NCBI GenBank assembly: GCA_010356995.1
Contig: ML996706.1
Location: forward strand, 259,509 to 323,508
DNA: 64,000 bases
Reading direction: 5' to 3'
Source: Trichodelitschia bisporula
Taxonomy: Eukaryota > Ascomycota > Dothideomycetes > Phaeotrichales > Phaeotrichaceae
Under the pieces are notes generated by a model that searched no databases, was not told the origin of the DNA, and saw only the letters and a list, made by a program, of their open reading frames with translations. Positions within the stretch are counted from its first letter, which is position 1, and every line of letters begins with the position of its first letter. Positions 58,772 to 64,000 of the stretch are shown here, piece after piece. The position numbers were made by a program, and so were the translations under genes.

Positions 58772-59126
58772 TAGCTAACATCAAATGTAAATGCGAGGTA
58801 CTAGAGTTGATGTATATCAGCGTAGTCACCTCAGCAAGTTCTGATGAACAATCAGCGACGATGCCGATTATTTTCATTGCCATTAGCCAAGGAAAAACAC
58901 CCCTTGACAAAATCTAGCGAAGGTATCCGACAGCCTGCACGCAACGAAGGTGAGCCCTCTACTCCAAGGTATGTGCGGTCTAGAATTAGACGGAGGAAAG
59001 GGGGAGGATTATGTAACTGGCTCGCTCCCCGACACCGAGCCAACGCACAAATATCAACGCCGAACCTCCACCACACTTATGCAAATGTGCGGTGGACGAC
59101 CATCCAACACGCCGCAACCACGCTCC
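58772..59126. other. Intergenic, 355 bp
   Basis: Convergent 3' region between carboxylesterase 2 and svf1. No gene is seen. Confidence 0.5.
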
Positions 59127-60470
59127 TTACTCCAGCGATGTGATGAACGTCGCCTCAGTGAAGAGTGTGCCTTCCTCCTCGATGACTTCATCTCCGATCT
59201 TGAGCTTGATAGTAAGCTTGGGGGCGAACTGTTCAGGTTAGGAAGGAACGTCTACAAGGATAATGGGTGCTACCTGGTAGATGTAGGGCTTCGTGCCCGC
59301 CGCAGCCGCAACAATTTGCTTGACAAATTTGGGCACTTCGGCCATGATATCAATGCGATCACGTCTGGGTCCAAGGGACCCGGACAGCTCGGCTTCCACA
59401 ACGGCACCGTCCTTGTTCTTGCCCTTCCACGTGTACTTCCCACCGGAAGGCTCCGGCCAGCCCGAGTCCTCGTCACCCTTGATTTCAGTGTGATCGGCTG
59501 TGCAACCTGCACCGGCCATGAGGATTTCGTTATTGCGAACGATACCGCCAATTTTCACAGGAGTACGGCCATACGACGGAGGCGTCGTGAAGTCCATGAT
59601 GACGGCCGTGATGTTGGGCGAGTGGAAGTTGACAAAGTTCCACGTTGCGGCTGAATGCGTGTCTCAGTAAGGTAGATCCAGCCCATGGCAAGTTCCGACG
59701 TACCTGCGTGATGTGGCTTCATGCCCTGCAGCGCATGCACGTACATGCCCGTCCCCTTGAGGTCCGTCTCGCCAGACTTCGTGATGAAGGTCCCTTCAAC
59801 CTTGCAGCGAGGCCAAAAGGCGTGGCGCATGGAGCCCCAGGGCTTTGCGGGGTCAGTGCCGAAGTACGAGGTGCCATCCTTGCCGACTACGAAACCCGGA
59901 GCGTCACGCGTGAACTTGATGTTCACGACGCACTGCTTGCCCGTTGTAGACTGGATTGTATACGAGTTGCCATCCTCAGACAGCTCCATCGAGCAGTTGT
60001 TCGCGTAGAAGCTGCACTTATCCTTGCTGAAGCGGTAGTTCTCCAGCGCGTCGGTGGACCAGATGACGGGTTCGTCGTGGTTGGGGAAGATTAGCTTGGA
60101 GCTAAACTGTACCGTTGTTTTGATTCCACTAGAATATTCAGCGCTCAGTGCACCGTGCAAAATGGGTATACTGGCTACTCACGCGACGTTGCTGTAGATA
60201 ACCTGGGCGAATGCGACATGGCCGTCGTCAGAGGTTATATAAAATGTTTGCGTCTCGACGCTGGTAACGTCTATGGTGCGCCATTGCAAGTCCTCCTTCT
60301 TAAGTTCGGTATAGGGGACGGTTTCGCATTGCTTCGTGACGGGCTGGATTGCTCCGGGACCGTATTCTGGCTCCTGGGTGCCTGCGACGTTTGCTAGTCT
60401 AGGGGGCAACGGTTAGTTGAAGAAACGCGGGAGCGGACATATCATACTGTTGTTTTGCCCAGTTGAACAT
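59127..60470 (-). CDS. svf1: Svf1-like survival factor (lipocalin-like)
   Basis: Ortholog of yeast Svf1, needed for survival under oxidative and other stress and reported to bind sphingolipid intermediates. Exons 60470-60448, 60398-60183, 60128-59704, 59650-59274 and 59228-59127 give 380 aa; introns are 45-54 nt and all phases close. The start [20 protein letters not shown] is built by splicing a 23-nt first exon. Conserved blocks include [60 protein letters not shown] and [12 protein letters not shown], typical of the family. The C-terminus reads [20 protein letters not shown]. It is divergent from the kinase gene; the intervening 2 kb is long for this genome. Confidence 0.93.
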
Positions 60471-62441
60471 GATTGCGAAGTGTGTTTGTGTTTGCGGGGA
60501 AAAGAGAAGGGGTGGCGGAGGTTAGAGCGGAGAGAAAGCGTTGCAATGCAGGTGAAGGTTAGGTTGGTGGTTGGGTGAAGTGAAGTCATGTTCAGCCACT
60601 CACGCCAGCGGATGCGGGGTGGGCGGCGGAGTGGCGGTGCGGGGCGACTCGGGGCGAATTTGTGGCGTTTCTTGACACCATGGCGGGGAGGGATAAGAGG
60701 GGGTGGAGGAGGACGAAGGCGGGACTGGTTGGAGGGGGGCGGAGATACTTGGCAACTGGGCGTTCTTATGTCATGCTGAGTCTCTCTTCTCACAAGATTG
60801 CCGAAGCTCGGCATTGGCACGACAAGACAAGACAAGAACAAGCCGAGAATCGGACTTGTGGGACCTTGGTTGAGAATAGAATCGCCACGGGTCGGGACCG
60901 CCGTGTCCTCCACACGAACCCTTGAAGAGTGGGGCATCTCGAGCCTTGTTATGGCTCTGGACGCGGGGGCAGAGATGCTTGGGACACACACATCGGCACG
61001 CGGCAGCCATGGTGACAACGTGAAGCGGTTACCGGCACACCGTAGAGGGCGTTGGTGGTACCGTTGTGGCCGTGTTCCGAGATAGCGTCTCGTCACTGGT
61101 ACAACAGTCATCGTACCTTATCTAGGCTATGGCATTCCGGCTGAAGGGAGCTATGATCAAGCTCGGCAATCTCATCAATGATCGTCGTCAAGCTTTCAAA
61201 GACTTCGAGGCTGATGCAATGAGGTATTTGAGAGAGTACATTAGAGTAAAGAAGCAACGCCACCGATCTATTCATACAGTAAAGTAGTGTCGGCGGACGC
61301 ATAGGAATGCTCAGAAGAGCTAGCGGGGCAAAGAGATTTTATTCCAGCTTCCCCCAACGCCCAACGCCCAACACGATGCCGTGCGCTTAACTATGGGCCA
61401 GTAGTCCAGACACTTGAACCAGTGGCGGCGAAGACGGGGACAGGGTTACTATGGTAGATACCGATAATGGGATTCCTTGCTCATACCGACTCTCTCTGAC
61501 TCTCCTCACTCGTCTCTCTCTCTCTCTGCCCCCCCCGCTCTCTCTCTCTCTCTAGTTCTAGCAGCTCGTTACCGTACTGCCTCGCTCAGTGTACTGCTGA
61601 AAGCAGAATAGCTGCCTCTACGGCATTCCCGTCCTGCCCCACCTTGTCTCTCTCAAACCCGTGCCTTCCGCTCACTCGCGTCATTGGGCGTCCAGCTAGG
61701 ATTGTTTTGCATTATTACTTATCACTGCTTCTTCCAATCCAACCCCTCCTTCACCCCCCCTCTTTTCTATCTGTACATCACCAAGAAACCTTCCCTGTGC
61801 TCTCTTATTCCAAGCAGGTTCCGCTGAGAGGCCGTAAGAGGCAGAGAAAGGCAATTTTGTCCCTGACCACCTCTCAACCCCACCTTCTCTCTTCTCTCGC
61901 ACAACCTCACTCCCCCAAACCGCATAGTCTGCTACCTCACATCAAACCCGCTTCTAATCTTGTGTCTTTTCCTGCCCCGCTTCTAACATCTCATATTTGC
62001 GCTGTCATTGTCGCTCCTTCGCTACGCCGAACGCTTCCGAGTAGCAGGCCAATATCAGTAGCACCAAGCTTACACATATTGAACCCCGCACCACGCGCAC
62101 AACGCACAACTCTGGGTCACCAAACACAACTGCGGTTGCCCCCCCACTTCCCGCTGCGGAAAAGCATTCTTTCGCCTTCACACCACATTTACGCCGCACA
62201 ATTCGCAACCGCACTCCGCAAAGTTCGTTCAACCTTCACAGTTGCGGATACTGGCGGTTGTTTCAAGCTGCAGACGGTCTTGAGGAGCCTCCCTACACAC
62301 AGCTAGTCTTGCTTTCCAAAGGGTGTGGTAAGCGTTCTTTGTTCGCACGTCTTCCGTCAGCTCTTCGCGGCGCAAACGTCACCATACATTCGACGAGCCA
62401 CCACTAATGCCGAACGCGCAGACACTCTCCCGTAGCCCGCC
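60471..62441. other. Divergent promoter region, 2.0 kb, with CT tract
   Basis: Upstream of svf1 (minus) and the Hal4-like kinase (plus). Dense CT repeats at about 61490-61560 and a long pyrimidine-rich stretch to about 62000 look like the promoter and leader of the kinase gene. A long open frame near 61644-62306 is low in complexity and lacks any domain, so it is not called. Confidence 0.5.
61494..61558. repeat. CT-rich microsatellite
   Basis: Runs of CT dinucleotides interrupted by a C tract. Pyrimidine tracts of this kind are common just upstream of transcription starts in filamentous fungi. Confidence 0.85.
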
Positions 62442-64000
62442 ATGGTCAATCGGTCGGACCAAACCCAGCCCGCTGTCCGCTTCAGCTCAGTACAGCAAGA
62501 GATCCCACCAGACGAAAGCATGCAGCATGCCGCCCCGAGCAGGTCTGAGGAACGCGAAGAGGACTTTCCTCTTGAAGCCAAGCAGGAGATCCGCAGCCTT
62601 GCTATGTCGCTGCAGAACGGTCGTTTACAAAATAAGAGGATGGAAGACTTCACCTTCGAGCCGGTGTCGCTTCCGGTATCGCGAGTACGTCCCTCGCCAT
62701 TTCGTACGTTCGATGCTCATATATTACAGGTGCCTTCTGGCTCCAGCTCTAACATCAACCTTTCGGGCGCTCCCTCGCCCCAAGTAGGCGCCGTGCATTC
62801 ACCGCCCCTGACCCCGGCAGCATCTGGTGGTCGTGACGGAAAGCCAGTCCTCGGGCATGTGAAGCATAACTCAGAGTCTCAGTCCGTTCCTGTCACTCCG
62901 CAAACCTCACCTCCCCACGAGCAGCCTCCAACGTCTATTCCGAGTGGATCTCAAGAGTTTAAGCCATCTTCTGCTGCCCAGGCGCGCCTTCCGAAGTCTC
63001 CAGGCTTGCGGCCCTCGTCCATGTACGAAGGCGTTGAGGCCGTTCCGAGCCATCCGAAACATCCTCCAGCTGGTAGCTTTGGCCCGACCGGAGATTCACT
63101 TCCACCCTCTCACGACGGTAGTCCTGCTGGTACTCCTCGGCCCGGGACTCCGAACATTCCGGCAGGTGCTCAGTCGCCTTATCCTAGGCCGTTTTCACCC
63201 CACGATGACCACAATAACCCATACGCGCGTGCAAAGCGTCCGCCTCAGCCTCAAAATTTGAATACAATAGATCCGCGGTTCGTTTTCGCGCGGGAGCGTC
63301 CCAAGAGCCCGTTCTTCATGCTCAAAGACGAGCGGAGTCGCGACTCGAAGGGATCCGAGAAGCGTTCCATTTTCGGAAGTGGCAGCAAGCACGATGAAAG
63401 TGACTCGGGGAAGCGCCCAACAGATAAGCATCATCATCACGGGTCCATGACTGATTTGAAGCGGTTCTTCAAAATTGGTGGGAAGAAGGACAAAGACAAG
63501 GAGAAGCGCGAGTCGTCGCCGGTGGGGGTCAGTGCAGCTGGAACGCGCACACCCCCTTCCATTCAGCGCAACGGTTCTGCCTTGCCATTTGCGGATGATC
63601 ACGGGATCGAGTCCAAGTACGGCAAATTCGGAAAGATCCTCGGCTCGGGGGCTGGCGGATCGGTCCGCCTGATGAAGCGGAGTTCGGACGGCGTCACGTT
63701 TGCCGTCAAGCAGTTCCGTGACCGTCACAGCTATGAGTCAGAGAAGGAGTACAATAAGAAGGTGACTGCGGAGTTCTGCATAGGCTCGACTCTCCATCAT
63801 GGCAACATCATCGAGACGATGGATATCGTGTACGAGAAGGGCAAGTGGTTCGAGGTCATGGAGTATGCACCGTTCGACCTCTTTGCCATCGTCATGACAG
63901 GCAAGATGTCACGCGAGGAGATCGGGTGCTCGACTCTTCAAATCCTGAACGGTGTTTGCTATTTGCATAGTATGGGACTGGCGCACCGCGATCTTAAGCT
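62442..64000 (+). CDS. hal4: Ser/Thr kinase, Hal4/Sat4 type (runs off window)
   Basis: Fungus-type protein kinase related to yeast Hal4/Sat4 and Hal5, which regulate potassium uptake and nutrient transporters. Exons 62442-62684 and 62730 onward (intron 45 nt, phase 0). About 320 residues of Ser/Pro-rich, probably disordered sequence precede the kinase domain, which begins SKYGKFGKILGSGAGGSVRL (Gly-rich loop) and continues with the ATP-binding Lys in TFAVKQFRDRH and YAPFDLFAIVM. The catalytic loop opens with HRDLKL at the very end of the window. The stop codon and the rest of the catalytic lobe lie outside. The ATG at 62442 is the first in frame. Confidence 0.88.
   Translation, partial: MVNRSDQTQPAVRFSSVQQEIPPDESMQHAAPSRSEEREEDFPLEAKQEIRSLAMSLQNGRLQNKRMEDFTFEPVSLPVSRVRPSPFRTFDAHILQVPSGSSSNINLSGAPSPQVGAVHSPPLTPAASGGRDGKPVLGHVKHNSESQSVPVTPQTSPPHEQPPTSIPSGSQEFKPSSAAQARLPKSPGLRPSSMYEGVEAVPSHPKHPPAGSFGPTGDSLPPSHDGSPAGTPRPGTPNIPAGAQSPYPRPFSPHDDHNNPYARAKRPPQPQNLNTIDPRFVFARERPKSPFFMLKDERSRDSKGSEKRSIFGSGSKHDESDSGKRPTDKHHHHGSMTDLKRFFKIGGKKDKDKEKRESSPVGVSAAGTRTPPSIQRNGSALPFADDHGIESKYGKFGKILGSGAGGSVRLMKRSSDGVTFAVKQFRDRHSYESEKEYNKKVTAEFCIGSTLHHGNIIETMDIVYEKGKWFEVMEYAPFDLFAIVMTGKMSREEIGCSTLQILNGVCYLHSMGLAHRDLK

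Noticed and set aside
61644-62306. Open frame of about 220 codons upstream of the Hal4-like kinase
   Set aside because: Composition is a pyrimidine-rich leader translated into Pro/Leu/Ser; there is no domain or start context, and it overlaps the expected promoter.

Overview
This window is nuclear DNA of a filamentous ascomycete (Pezizomycotina). The evidence is dense intron-bearing genes with very short GT-AG introns (mostly 41-60 nt, with CTAAC/CTAAT-type branch sites close to the acceptor), an intron-bearing tRNA gene, and fungus-specific proteins: the DASH subunit Dad1, Svf1, MOZART1, a PNP-NACHT-WD40 NLR and an ABC-A transporter. I cannot fix the class or species from sequence alone.

Layout. 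1-4.2 kb: a decayed NLR-type gene (PNP-like, NACHT, WD40 repeats). 4.9-6.7 kb: type-B carboxylesterase 1. 7.2-12.3 kb: a full-length ABC-A transporter. 14.0-18.3 kb: a block of small conserved eukaryotic genes (DUF2293 protein, DUF1763/LYR-like protein, a CCDC25-like NFACT-R protein, MOZART1). 18.9-26.8 kb: a small disordered protein, a Golgi-type apyrase, a glutamine-amidotransferase-like enzyme, an MFS transporter, and a cyanamide-hydratase-like HD protein whose stop codon overlaps that of the MFS gene. 27.6 kb: tRNA-Asn with an intron. 28.4 kb: a small secreted cysteine protein. 28.9-33.8 kb: a 4.9 kb stretch with no gene I can support. 33.8-44.8 kb: a Ca2+-ATPase, a sphingoid-base-phosphate phosphatase, Rho4, Dad1 and a short-chain dehydrogenase. 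46.2-52.5 kb: cystathionine gamma-synthase, a previously unseen heptapeptide-repeat gene, the MYST acetyltransferase Esa1 and the exonuclease Rex4. 53-56 kb: an unidentified membrane protein. 56.7-58.8 kb: carboxylesterase 2, a paralog of the first. 59.1-60.5 kb: Svf1. 62.4 kb to the right edge: the start of a Hal4/Sat4-type kinase.

The genes are mostly ordinary housekeeping and signalling functions and do not form one pathway or biosynthetic cluster. Recurrent themes are lipid and ion homeostasis (ABC-A, Ca2+-ATPase, sphingolipid phosphatase, Hal4, Svf1) and mitosis or chromatin (MOZART1, Dad1, Esa1), but their proximity is probably incidental.

The least expected observations concern gene structure. 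Conceptual splicing against conserved protein motifs implies a 1-nt exon in the CCDC25-like gene and a 4-nt exon in carboxylesterase 2. The second is supported by the paralog, which has one intron at exactly the same codon position. Other points are coding first exons of 10-11 nt, a GC-AG intron, an overlapping CTAG double stop, and a 21-nt minisatellite that encodes a charged heptad-repeat protein in a frame with no start codon of its own. All exon junctions were worked out by eye from splice signals, reading phase and family motifs; none has transcript support here.
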